A stretch of DNA of 7,949 nt from JAWLFI01 sp041685645 (lineage in GTDB: Bacteria > Bacteroidota > Bacteroidia > Chitinophagales > Saprospiraceae): positions 1-7,949 of the forward strand of contig JAWLFI010000121.1 of the NCBI GenBank assembly GCA_041685645.1, written 5' to 3'. A model generated the notes under the pieces. It did no database searches, was not told the origin of the DNA, and worked only from the letters and a program-made list of their open reading frames with translations. Position 1 is the stretch's first letter. The number at the start of each line of letters is the position of its first letter. The translations under genes and the position numbers were made by a program. Shown here piece by piece: positions 1-7,528 of the stretch.

Positions 1-23
1 GGGATTTGTCCGTTTCTTTGTGC

Positions 24-132
24 AAGGGATAGTAGGGGATCCGCCGACAGGCGGATGTCTCCTCTCGTCTTTGGGCGAGAGGAGACCGACAGCCCCGCAT
101 AGCCCGGTCACGCCGATAGGCGTGATGCACCC
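24..132 (+). ncRNA. candidate structured RNA / palindromic intergenic element
   Basis: Three perfect hairpins stand in a row. Hairpin 1 has a 7-bp stem (39-45 with 50-56) and loop GACA. Hairpin 2 has an 11-bp stem (57-67 with 76-86) and an 8-nt loop. Hairpin 3 has a 7-bp stem (108-114 with 119-125) and loop GATA. GGGG at 35-38 can pair with CCCC at 93-96, enclosing hairpins 1 and 2, and GGG at 26-28 can pair with CCC at 103-105 or 130-132, giving a branched fold. The single-stranded pieces (AAGGGAT, CGCATAGCCCGG, GATGCACCC) resemble, from memory, an abundant intergenic RNA or repeat of Bacteroidota, possibly the Flavo-1 motif; I could not check this. The element may extend left of the window, and an A-rich tract follows it. 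Strand is inferred from that remembered resemblance only. An open frame runs through it but is probably incidental. Confidence 0.5.
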
Positions 133-262
133 AAAAAAAATTAAAAAAATTGCTGAAACAGTTCAAAACTTAAAAATCCTGCAAGATTCAGACGAGCTGA
201 TTTTCAAATAAAATAAGATATTGTATCTTAGTTAACAGTATAGAATTTATTTTTTGAATATA

Positions 263-2743
263 ATGCGTATTTTGCTGATGTTTAATAAAAGTGTTCGCCG
301 GGTAGTTTATGCGCTTTCTGCCTTCTCCCTGCTTATTTTAGGTCTCCCGGCGATGAGTTTTTCTCAGCCGTCGATTTCCTTTGATCTGGACTGCAGTCAG
401 GGCCCTGGGCAAGCTCGATTAGAAGTGGAATCCCCTCTCGGTGGTGACTGGAGCTATGCCTTGAATGATGGAGACTTTCAGGCATCCGTTACATTTTCAG
501 ATATTTTTCCAGGGAATCACATCCTTATCGTCCGAAATACGTCCGGTGACCGTGATACCGTGTCATTCAATACGAATTGTGGATTGGAGCAGTTTTCGTG
601 TAGTGATTGTGATCGCTCGGGTACATTTTTTCAGGTTTATACACAAAACGGGGTTATTGCCGGACTCGATTTAGAAACAAATCAGTTTTCCTCCCTGCCG
701 AATAGCCCTGCCGGCTTTCATATAAATGCTACAGGACTAAATCCAAAAGATAGCCTGGCATATGGCATCAAAAGGAACAATTCGAATGAGCTCATAATTG
801 TTGATGCGACCGGAAGAGCTATTAATCTTGGAGAAGTCACAGGACTTCCCATCAGTGATTACACCTCAGGTGACTTTGACTCTGACGGGTATTTGCACAT
901 AAAACAAGGCTTCTCTAATTCTATATATAAAATTAATGTAAAAGAAGGGGAGGTAGAAGAAAATTACTTTCTAGATGCTGTAACCCGAAGTAATGATATT
1001 GCCTACAGTGCTGTAAATGACCTTTTCTATTTGCTGGATAATGACGGTAGATTATTTTCTTTCTCACAGGAAGATAGGGAAGTTATTTTGGTCGGCTCTT
1101 CAGGCCTATCGGGGCAAGTAGGTGCCATGTATTGCGATCGATCGGGAAAAGTGTTTGGCATTATTAATAATAATGGGAGGCTATACGAATTCGACACTTC
1201 TGACGCCAGTCCCACTTTCATCATGGTAACCAATAGTGCTTCCTATAATGATGGTTTTAGTTGTCAAACGATATCTTTCAATGAAATTCCTACCCCAGCA
1301 GTAGAGCTGGAATGCAGCACTGATTCAGGAGTGGTTGACTTAAATATTACAGAGCCGAGGGGGGATGATTTTGAGTTTAGTGTTAATTCAAGTAGCTATC
1401 AAAATCGTCGGTATTGGTCGGGTTTGGCAGAAGGCTCAACGGAGATTATCGTGCGAAAAACAGAATCTTGCCTTGCAGACACACTTATGCTTAATATTTC
1501 GGCTATGTTTCATACCGAGGATTTCAAGTCGGAAGAAACTTGTGAGGAGTTTATTAGCGCGAGCGGAATTCGCTGGGATGAATCTGGAACATATAGAGAT
1601 ACCGTATCGAATACCATGGGGTGTGACAGTGTCATAACTTATGATATAACAATACTCGAAAGCTCCGAGTCATCCCAGTCTATTGAAACTTGTGATACCT
1701 ACGCATGGAATGGAATGATGTTGGACTCTTCAGGAGTCTATGAGTTCATCACTACTAATGAAGTGGGCTGCGATAGTATTGCTCGACTCGATTTAACCTT
1801 AACAGCCTTTTTGGATACTCAGTTTTCTGTAGCTACTTGTCGCCCCGTTTCCTCCCCCGATGGTGAGGAGCTGTGGACGGAAAGTGGGGTATTTGTGGAT
1901 ACCCTTACATCAATTTTAGGCTGTGACAGCATTATTACCATTGATTTGCAGATTGGGGATGTTTTAGCTGATTGGCAATTGATGGACCCAACATGTCCCG
2001 ACCATCTGGTTTCTTGGTTACAAATAGATACGATATCGCATCAGGGGCCACACTATATGATACGAAATGAGATGGACACAGTCTTAATTTCGAGTACCCC
2101 TATTGAAATCACCGACCTTCCTCCCGGGGAGAATCGGATTCAATTTGTCTCCTCTGATTCATGTGAAAGCCCTGTTTCTACCATTCAAGTGGAGGAATTG
2201 GAATTGCCGGAAATACGCCTGATCGGTCCGGCTGAAATAGATGTTTGTGACCCGCCTACTCTTTACCAACTTGAGACAAACATGCCCGGAGATTTTCAAT
2301 GGTATTCGAATTCAAGCTTACAGTGCGATACCTGCAGTAGTACAGAAGTGTTTTCCTATCAAGAAGGCGTCATTGGAGTAGATTTTATTGCTGAGAATGA
2401 TTGCGCTGCGAGTGACGAAATTCAAATCAAACTCACCGGATTAGATGTGCAGTATTTTATACCTAATGTCTTTTCACCCAACGGAGATGGAGTCAATGAT
2501 TATTTCACCCTTTTCACCGGACGCGGAGAAGTTGATCAAATTGAACTCATGCAAATTTACGACCGTTGGGGCAATCAGCTCTTTGAAAGGCAAAACTTCA
2601 ATCCCTCTATTGAAAGCCTGGGGTGGGACGGTTCGTTTCGGGGAAGGCCGATGTCAATCGGTGTATATGCATATCAAATTATATACAAATATTGTGATGG
2701 TTCCAGGCACCGGATTCATGGTTCTGTTACCCTGGTGAAATAA
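263..2743 (+). CDS. secreted multi-domain protein with T9SS type B (CHU_C) C-terminal domain
   Basis: This 826-residue exported protein was probably secreted by the type IX system and then attached to the surface or released. Residues 1-35 form a Sec signal peptide (basic VRR, hydrophobic core, cleavage near SFSQ). Residues ~36-107 form a beta-rich Cys-containing module, and ~343-413 repeat its pattern (LDCS/LECS start, VRNTSGDRD/VRKTESCLAD end). Between them, ~112-339 looks like a beta-propeller with blades such as YGIKRNNSNELIIVD, similar to DUF6923-type domains. Three tandem repeats follow (~421-465, ~471-514, ~519-565), each with an ETC/ATC opening, a SG[VT]Y/F turn and an invariant GCDSI/V motif. 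Ig-like regions lead to the CHU_C domain at ~730-826: FIPNVFSPNGDGVNDYF, IYDRWGNQLFE, GWDGSFRG, GVYAYQI and terminal VTLVK. I chose the ATG at 263; a TTG at 254 and an ATG at 278 are in frame, and the 278 start gives an equally good signal peptide. The passenger's biological role is unknown. Confidence 0.9.
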   Translation: MRILLMFNKSVRRVVYALSAFSLLILGLPAMSFSQPSISFDLDCSQGPGQARLEVESPLGGDWSYALNDGDFQASVTFSDIFPGNHILIVRNTSGDRDTVSFNTNCGLEQFSCSDCDRSGTFFQVYTQNGVIAGLDLETNQFSSLPNSPAGFHINATGLNPKDSLAYGIKRNNSNELIIVDATGRAINLGEVTGLPISDYTSGDFDSDGYLHIKQGFSNSIYKINVKEGEVEENYFLDAVTRSNDIAYSAVNDLFYLLDNDGRLFSFSQEDREVILVGSSGLSGQVGAMYCDRSGKVFGIINNNGRLYEFDTSDASPTFIMVTNSASYNDGFSCQTISFNEIPTPAVELECSTDSGVVDLNITEPRGDDFEFSVNSSSYQNRRYWSGLAEGSTEIIVRKTESCLADTLMLNISAMFHTEDFKSEETCEEFISASGIRWDESGTYRDTVSNTMGCDSVITYDITILESSESSQSIETCDTYAWNGMMLDSSGVYEFITTNEVGCDSIARLDLTLTAFLDTQFSVATCRPVSSPDGEELWTESGVFVDTLTSILGCDSIITIDLQIGDVLADWQLMDPTCPDHLVSWLQIDTISHQGPHYMIRNEMDTVLISSTPIEITDLPPGENRIQFVSSDSCESPVSTIQVEELELPEIRLIGPAEIDVCDPPTLYQLETNMPGDFQWYSNSSLQCDTCSSTEVFSYQEGVIGVDFIAENDCAASDEIQIKLTGLDVQYFIPNVFSPNGDGVNDYFTLFTGRGEVDQIELMQIYDRWGNQLFERQNFNPSIESLGWDGSFRGRPMSIGVYAYQIIYKYCDGSRHRIHGSVTLVK

Positions 2744-2746
2744 CTT

Positions 2747-2767
2747 GCCGGAGGATTGGCTTTTTTT
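2747..2767 (+). terminator. weak intrinsic terminator after the secreted-protein gene
   Basis: Four bases after the stop codon, GCCGG pairs with TTGGC across an AGGA loop (2747-2760; three Watson-Crick pairs plus two G-T pairs), and seven T residues follow at once (2761-2767). The position between convergent genes fits. The stem is short, so efficiency is uncertain, and the minus strand shows no equivalent T tract for the sulfotransferase gene. Confidence 0.45.
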
Positions 2768-2796
2768 GTGAGTTTCATTGGCTATTGCACTTTCCA

Positions 2797-3432
2797 TTAA
2801 TTGTCATGGCGGTTGCCCAACATTCGATATTTAATGAATAATAGAGCCGATTTAACTCGCCGGTAGAGCCAGGGACGAGATACATTTTGATTGTGTTTGG
2901 TTTGAAATTCCCCATGGGCCATCGACCGATCAACCTCCGCCCCAATCAGGTCCAACAACCTATCAATATCTGTGGAGGCTTCCTCCAGACGAAAAACCAT
3001 TTTGTAGGGCTTGTCTTTGAGGAATTGCTCGATGTTGGTGTTCACGGTCTCCACCATATCTCTGGCACTTTCAATAGTAACTCGATCCAGACGTTTTAAA
3101 ATCGCCTGATGGTAAGCCGGCAAAATAGTTACACTTCTGTGCCTTCGTTTGAAATAACTTTTTGCAACTGCTTCGGGATCGCGTTTCATAAAAACATAAC
3201 AGGCATCGGATCCATATCTTTGATCCAAACGGCCCAAAAACCACGCTAAGCGAGTGTCAACTTCAATGTGATACTCCGGATAATCCAGTCTTCCCGGTCC
3301 TATTTTTCGACTTTTCGATTCGTGTGCAGATGTATAATTTCTAATATGTTGACAGGCTCTTGATAGCGTGAGTGTTCCTGAACGACCACAACTCAATACA
3401 AAAACGTGCTTAAATGGCGGGTGCTTTTTCAT
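2797..3432 (-). CDS. PAPS-dependent sulfotransferase family protein
   Basis: This 211-residue protein probably transfers a sulfuryl group from PAPS to an unknown acceptor. Residues 10-23 (VFVLSCGRSGTLTL) form the 5'-phosphosulfate-binding loop that follows the first beta strand (GxxRSGT type). Residues 79-96 (YVFMKRDPEAVAKSYFKR) match the 3'-phosphate-binding motif: R84 and S92 are eight residues apart, as in characterised sulfotransferases. Asp59-Arg61 and a helical C-terminus rich in Arg/Lys follow. It is shorter than many family members (often 250-300 residues) but has both cofactor motifs, so it looks intact. Its ATG overlaps the TGA of the upstream glycosyltransferase (ATGA, 3429-3432), implying translational coupling and a shared job, most simply sulfation of a glycan made with that enzyme. 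No signal peptide or membrane segment is evident, which fits a cytoplasmic enzyme. The acceptor cannot be read from the sequence. Confidence 0.82.
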   Translation of the reverse strand: MKKHPPFKHVFVLSCGRSGTLTLSRACQHIRNYTSAHESKSRKIGPGRLDYPEYHIEVDTRLAWFLGRLDQRYGSDACYVFMKRDPEAVAKSYFKRRHRSVTILPAYHQAILKRLDRVTIESARDMVETVNTNIEQFLKDKPYKMVFRLEEASTDIDRLLDLIGAEVDRSMAHGEFQTKHNQNVSRPWLYRRVKSALLFIKYRMLGNRHDN

Positions 3433-4742
3433 TCTTTAGATTTAGATGCTGCAGTGCGCAAAATCCCAATCAATTTTTGAGCCTGCGCATTTCTCGAGAA
3501 TTGATTGTGCGCTAGAGAGGTTTCTTTAAATCGCAGGGACTGCATGGAATCCCAACGTTCCAAATTCTCAATGATGAAGGTCTTTATTCGCTCTTCCTCC
3601 GCATAATCGAACATGCCGGGGCGCTGGCTCTTTTGTAGGACATTCGCAGCATCCCCTTTCTTTGGTCCAACGGCTAAAATGGGCGTGCCGGAAGCCAAAT
3701 ATTCAAAAATTTTGGCCGTGATGATTAGCTCATTATTCTCCGCTATGGGAATCAGGAGGAGTAATAAGTCCGAATCAATCATTTTTTGCACAGCCTCCCG
3801 ATGAGGGCAATAGGGGTGCAATTCCAATCGGTTGGACAGGCCGTGTTGATCCATTGCATCGCGAATTCCCTGACTTACATTTCCTGTAAAACGGAAAACT
3901 ATTTTGTTTCCCAGAGGATGTTCGGTCACTACCTCTTGAAAAGCACTCCATATACTTTCAAAAAGCTGATTATCAGTAAAATTTCCCGTATAGCTAACGA
4001 CAAATTGCTGCTCTTTTGTCGAACTGGGATTCTCTGTAAAGTCCCGTTCGTCGTAGCCATTCATCACCGTGGTGATGGCGCGGGCTCTGTCGGCAAACTC
4101 CCTTTGCATCCCATCGCTAATGACAACAACCTGATCGGCGCTGGACAAAACGCGGTTTTCTAATTTCTCATCCTTTTTCCAGGCCAAAGCGGTGCGAAGA
4201 AGATGTTTGTTGTAATACACATTCACCCATGGGTCTCTAAAATCTGCTATCCAAAATAGAAATGGATATTTATCTTTTAACCGCAGTCCCACTAAGTGAG
4301 TGCTGTGGGGGGGACCTGTCGTTATGATGTGCTCTATATGTTCTTTCTCAATGAGCTCGAGCGCCTTCTGCTCAGCAAAGGGAACCCAGCCTTTTCTAGC
4401 ATCCGGTATAAATAAATTGGCTCGAACAAAATTACCCACTTGTGATAACAGTGAAGTCCGGGAAGAGGCGTCACCCAGACCGACAGCGGATTGCTTGGGT
4501 TTTCCCTTCAACCAATTGTAGATCTTAAAGGGCTCCCGGGTTTTTGTTCGATAGACATAATCGGGGTCATCGCTGATATCGTAAGAAGCATCAAGCGCGG
4601 GATAAGTTCCATCGCGAACGGTTAATATGATGGGCTGCACACCAGCTCGAATCAGCTCCTCCACAAAGACGGTCCATCGTTGAATGGCAGGGCCACGACT
4701 GGGTTTCCAATAGTAAGTGATGAGCAAAACTTTCTTCAACAT
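3429..4742 (-). CDS. GT-B fold glycosyltransferase (GT4-like)
   Basis: This 437-residue protein has the two-domain GT-B layout of family 4 retaining glycosyltransferases. The N-terminal acceptor domain starts with VLLITYYWKPSRGPAIQRW (residues 5-23), where the glycine-rich loop of the family sits, and contains a family-typical IADFRDPW (165-172). The C-terminal nucleotide-sugar domain has SYTGNF (250-255), a Rossmann strand IVFRFTGN (281-288) and the donor-binding segment KIFEYLASGTPIL (344-356), whose Glu347 is the expected ribose contact. VMNGYDERDF (226-235) is the usual linker motif. No transmembrane helix is visible, so it probably acts on the cytoplasmic face of the inner membrane in polysaccharide or glycolipid assembly. 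It is the first gene of a two-gene unit with the sulfotransferase. Donor and acceptor sugars cannot be assigned. The ATG at 4742 gives a natural start directly before the beta strand. Confidence 0.85.
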   Translation of the reverse strand: MLKKVLLITYYWKPSRGPAIQRWTVFVEELIRAGVQPIILTVRDGTYPALDASYDISDDPDYVYRTKTREPFKIYNWLKGKPKQSAVGLGDASSRTSLLSQVGNFVRANLFIPDARKGWVPFAEQKALELIEKEHIEHIITTGPPHSTHLVGLRLKDKYPFLFWIADFRDPWVNVYYNKHLLRTALAWKKDEKLENRVLSSADQVVVISDGMQREFADRARAITTVMNGYDERDFTENPSSTKEQQFVVSYTGNFTDNQLFESIWSAFQEVVTEHPLGNKIVFRFTGNVSQGIRDAMDQHGLSNRLELHPYCPHREAVQKMIDSDLLLLLIPIAENNELIITAKIFEYLASGTPILAVGPKKGDAANVLQKSQRPGMFDYAEEERIKTFIIENLERWDSMQSLRFKETSLAHNQFSRNAQAQKLIGILRTAASKSKE

Positions 4743-4761
4743 GCTGGTTCTTCCTGATCAG

Positions 4762-4769
4762 CAAAATTA
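4762..4769 (-). promoter_or_regulatory. candidate -7 box for the glycosyltransferase-sulfotransferase unit
   Basis: On the minus strand these bases read TAATTTTG, matching the Bacteroidota -7 consensus TAnnTTTG, 19 bp before the glycosyltransferase ATG. I see no convincing TTG/TTTG -33 element at the usual distance, and such boxes arise often by chance in AT-rich DNA. A start from here would leave a leader of only about a dozen bases. Confidence 0.25.
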
Positions 4770-4869
4770 GCGAAAATTTTAGTGCTCTTGAACTTGATGA
4801 AGAAGTTGTATGTGTCATCCTATGAGAAATGAAATGGAAGTATCCACTCTAAATCAATAAAATACTTCT

Positions 4870-4877
4870 TATTTTTG
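4870..4877 (+). promoter_or_regulatory. candidate -7 box for the PLP-enzyme operon
   Basis: TATTTTTG matches the Bacteroidota -7 consensus TAnnTTTG exactly and lies about 43 bp before the proposed TTG start of the fold-type I gene. No clear -33 TTG element is present upstream. It is the best promoter candidate in the divergent intergenic region (4743-4920), which otherwise shows no repeats, hairpins or operator-like palindromes that I can support. Confidence 0.3.
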
Positions 4878-4920
4878 AGCCTATTATTTTTTCATCAAAT
4901 CGAATACCATCGATCCACAA

Positions 4921-6303
4921 TTGCTTTCTCTAATCACTTCCGGAGGTGATGAAAGACTGGATATTCACCCCAAAACGGGTCGAAATAAATATCATATCAG
5001 TTTGATGGACTTCGATTCTTTATTGAGTCGAGGCTCATGCACTGCAAATAGTCTGAACCCCGATAGTATTCGAGCGATAGAAAATGGCTGGAGCTCATTG
5101 AAGTTTGAAGGATACGATGCCATAAAAAGTAGACAGCTCGAAAGAGTTTTTCGGCTTTTGTCCCGGGGGTATCAGAATGACTTTGATATTTTCTTTGCCC
5201 CTTCCGGCAGTGATTTGGCCTATCTACCCTTTCTCATAGCTCAGGTTTTACATAATGCGAAGGCCATTACTACTTTGACCTCTTGTCCTGAAGAATTAGG
5301 TTCGGGAACGCGGCTGGCGACAGAGGGGAAATATTTCTACACAAAAAATGCTATCAATGAGTCTGTCGCTAAAGGAAGCCCCGTCTTCAGAGATCTAAAT
5401 ATTAATGCGCAAAGTTTTCCCGCACGCAGCTCCTCCGGTGAAATTATAGATCAAAAGGAATACATCCGAACGGCTTTGCGAAGAAATTCGAGTAGAGTCA
5501 ATATCTGCAATCTCGTTGTCGGCAGCAAGTCTGGCATTGAAGATAATTTGAGTATCATTCCCGACACCACTGATGAGGTGATTTGGACAGTCGATTTGTG
5601 CCAACTGAGAAACTCCGTTCAGCTCATTCATTGGCTCCTCGATAATAATTGTATGGTGATGCTCACGGGATCTAAGTTCTACCAGGCTCCTCCCTTTTGT
5701 GGTGTGATGCTTATACCCAAGGGAATCAGCGAACAAGTCTCTGCCTACAGAGGCACCTTAGATCCGGGATTCCAAAACCTGTTCTCCAGGAATGACCTTC
5801 CCTTATCCTGGAGTTACTTACGCAGCCAATTTAAACCCTATCAAAATATTGGGTTATTATTGAGGTGGGAAGCTGCCATTCGTGAAATGGAAAGATTTGA
5901 GAATACGAATTACCACATAAGAAATAACATTATTGATAATTGGAATTCTCATGTGTCTCGGGCAATTGACCAACACCCCAAATTTGAGCTCATGCCTAAT
6001 CAGGATAAAACCAATAGCTCTATTATTTCTTTTAGAGTAAGGGGCAAGTCGGGTGATTTTTTGAACTATGACGAATTGAAAAGGCTGCATTACAATTGCC
6101 TACATCATTCCACCGATCGGTTTCAAGGGCCATATGACCACTTCACAATTGGTCAACCCGTAAAATATATTCAAGGTGCATTTATCCGCCTCGCCTTGGG
6201 ATCTTACGACATTCGGCAATTGATTCTCAACCCCTCTTTTTCAAATGATGATGCTATCATTGAAATTATTGCAGAAGAAAGCCAAACGATCACTCATGAC
6301 TGA
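4921..6303 (+). CDS. fold-type I PLP-dependent enzyme (aminotransferase class V-like), function unknown
   Basis: This 460-residue protein resembles the aminotransferase class V / cysteine desulfurase superfamily. The segment APSGSDLAYLP (93-103) sits where the cofactor phosphate is held. VDLCQLRNS (224-232) supplies the Asp225 and Gln228 expected near the pyridine ring. TGSKFYQAPPFCG (249-261) carries Lys252 as the likely Schiff-base lysine, and FIRLALGSYDI (421-431) offers Arg423 as a possible carboxylate anchor. The GSGT at 127-130 and the N-terminal SGGDERL..HPKTGRNKY look like conserved family signatures rather than leader sequence, so translation must start before them. The frame is open only from 4879 and holds no ATG or GTG before them; TTG at 4921 is the best available start, with ATC codons at 4894 and 4909 as remote alternatives. 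It overlaps the next gene by 8 bp. It could be an aminotransferase, lyase or desulfurase; the substrate cannot be read. Confidence 0.75.
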   Translation: MLSLITSGGDERLDIHPKTGRNKYHISLMDFDSLLSRGSCTANSLNPDSIRAIENGWSSLKFEGYDAIKSRQLERVFRLLSRGYQNDFDIFFAPSGSDLAYLPFLIAQVLHNAKAITTLTSCPEELGSGTRLATEGKYFYTKNAINESVAKGSPVFRDLNINAQSFPARSSSGEIIDQKEYIRTALRRNSSRVNICNLVVGSKSGIEDNLSIIPDTTDEVIWTVDLCQLRNSVQLIHWLLDNNCMVMLTGSKFYQAPPFCGVMLIPKGISEQVSAYRGTLDPGFQNLFSRNDLPLSWSYLRSQFKPYQNIGLLLRWEAAIREMERFENTNYHIRNNIIDNWNSHVSRAIDQHPKFELMPNQDKTNSSIISFRVRGKSGDFLNYDELKRLHYNCLHHSTDRFQGPYDHFTIGQPVKYIQGAFIRLALGSYDIRQLILNPSFSNDDAIIEIIAEESQTITHD

Positions 6304-7528
6304 TTTTCTATCCATATTCCAACGAGCTCATCGAGAAAACCTCATCACTACTGCAGATGACGCTACGATTTTTTATGATTTAAGTGCTCTGAGAGATCGA
6401 ATCGCAAAGTTTGAGGTACTATTTCCAAGCCAACACTTACACACCGTAGCTATAAAAACCTGCCCGCTTTCGGCCATACTTTCTGAGATTGGGAAAACCG
6501 GATTTGGTCATGAGGCAGCTTCTGTAGCAGAAGTACTCCTTGCAGCTCAATCCTCGGACGCTCACATTGTATACGATGGCCCGGCCAAGAGAAAAGAAGA
6601 ATTGGAGCTGATTCTCCCTTTGAAAGATCGCCTTATCATCAACGCTAATTCTCTTCAGGACTTAAAAAAAATTATTCCCTTCCCGTTTCCTCATATTGGC
6701 CTGCGCATAAATACGCATGTTCGAACCCGGGTCAATGATATTTTTGATGTCAGCCGAAAAAGCTCAAAATTTGGCGTTTCTATTCAGAAAAGGAAAGAAA
6801 TTATCGAGGCATTTTCATCTATCGAAAACCTCGACAGTCTTCACTTTCACCTTGGAAGTGGCATGAATACCATCGACCCATTTATCGAAGCTTTAAGCCT
6901 GCTAGATGAACTTCGTCGGGACGTAGAAATAGCCAGAAAAAAAGTGGGCTTTCGGCCTCTCTCTAATATTGATATTGGTGGCGGTCTTCTTGCAGAATTG
7001 CCTGCTTTCGAACTCGAAAAGGCAAAAGCCCTCGGTGCGATGTTACAAAACAATTTTGGTCACCTTTGGAATAAATATACTCTCATCACCGAGATGGGAC
7101 AATACTTTCATACCCAAAATGCATGGATTTGCACTCAAATTTCCGATATCATTCACAATGAAAGCAGACCGACCATCATAGCTCAGACCGGTGCCAATAT
7201 GTTTCCCCGGCAGGCCTATACCAGCAATCCCCCTCCTTTTGCCTATTCCATTCTAGGAGCTGCTCCCACAGCTCCCCTTCGGCCGTATGATATCGCCGGT
7301 CCCCTCTGTTTTGCCGGAGACATCGTGGCTGAAAATATAAGTTTGCCAGCATCCAAAGCGGGAGATTGCCTGATTATTGATGCTATTGGGGCCAATACCT
7401 TTTCTCTCTATTCCATGCATTGTAGTTGGCCTTTTCCCAAAGTAATTGGATATGACGCTCAAGGAGAGAATATGCGCATACTCAAAGAAAGAATGAGTTT
7501 TGAACAACTGATTTCGTTTTGGTCCTAG
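6296..7528 (+). CDS. fold-type III PLP-dependent decarboxylase-like protein
   Basis: This 410-residue protein belongs to the alanine racemase/diaminopimelate-ornithine decarboxylase fold: a PLP TIM barrel plus a C-terminal beta domain. Visible landmarks, in order: VAIKTCP (51-57) with Lys54 as the PLP lysine; FGHEAAS (70-76); SSKFGVS (156-162); HFHLGSG (183-189) with His185 over the cofactor; DIGGGL (226-231) for the phosphate; EMGQ (266-269) in place of the usual EPGR; GPLCFAGD (335-342) with the dimer-interface Cys338; and GDCLIIDAIGAN (356-367) where most decarboxylases have GAY. Order and spacing match LysA-like enzymes, while the EMGQ and GAN changes suggest a different substrate, perhaps in the uncharacterised Y4yA-like group (from memory). 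I chose the ATG at 6296 because it overlaps the upstream stop by 8 bp; an in-frame ATG at 6245 would add 17 residues inside the neighbour. The stop TAG lies within the adjoining repeat element. Confidence 0.82.
   Translation: MTDFLSIFQRAHRENLITTADDATIFYDLSALRDRIAKFEVLFPSQHLHTVAIKTCPLSAILSEIGKTGFGHEAASVAEVLLAAQSSDAHIVYDGPAKRKEELELILPLKDRLIINANSLQDLKKIIPFPFPHIGLRINTHVRTRVNDIFDVSRKSSKFGVSIQKRKEIIEAFSSIENLDSLHFHLGSGMNTIDPFIEALSLLDELRRDVEIARKKVGFRPLSNIDIGGGLLAELPAFELEKAKALGAMLQNNFGHLWNKYTLITEMGQYFHTQNAWICTQISDIIHNESRPTIIAQTGANMFPRQAYTSNPPPFAYSILGAAPTAPLRPYDIAGPLCFAGDIVAENISLPASKAGDCLIIDAIGANTFSLYSMHCSWPFPKVIGYDAQGENMRILKERMSFEQLISFWS

Noticed and set aside
20..211. Open frame of about 63 codons (GTG start) across the left-edge hairpins
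   Set aside because: It runs through perfect hairpins that explain the sequence better, is open to the window edge without a clear start signal, and has no recognisable domain. A real tail (KIKKIAETVQNLK onward) cannot be excluded, but support is too weak.
2447..2743. Assigning the large secreted protein to gliding motility itself
   Set aside because: The CHU_C domain is a secretion/anchoring signal found on many unrelated cargo proteins; it does not show a motility role.
3786..4163. Plus-strand open frame of 125 codons opposite the glycosyltransferase
   Set aside because: It is antisense to a gene with clear GT-B motifs and shows no domain of its own; the same holds for the other frames opposite 2797-4742 and 5395-7597.
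4942..5005. Perfect Shine-Dalgarno-like GGAGGTGAT followed by ATG at 4949
   Set aside because: The ATG opens a frame of only 18 codons inside the fold-type I gene; the GGAGGTGAT encodes the conserved SGGD residues and is probably coincidental.
6245..6295. Upstream in-frame ATG for the fold-type III gene
   Set aside because: It would add 17 residues wholly within the preceding gene; the ATG at 6296 gives the common short stop-start overlap.
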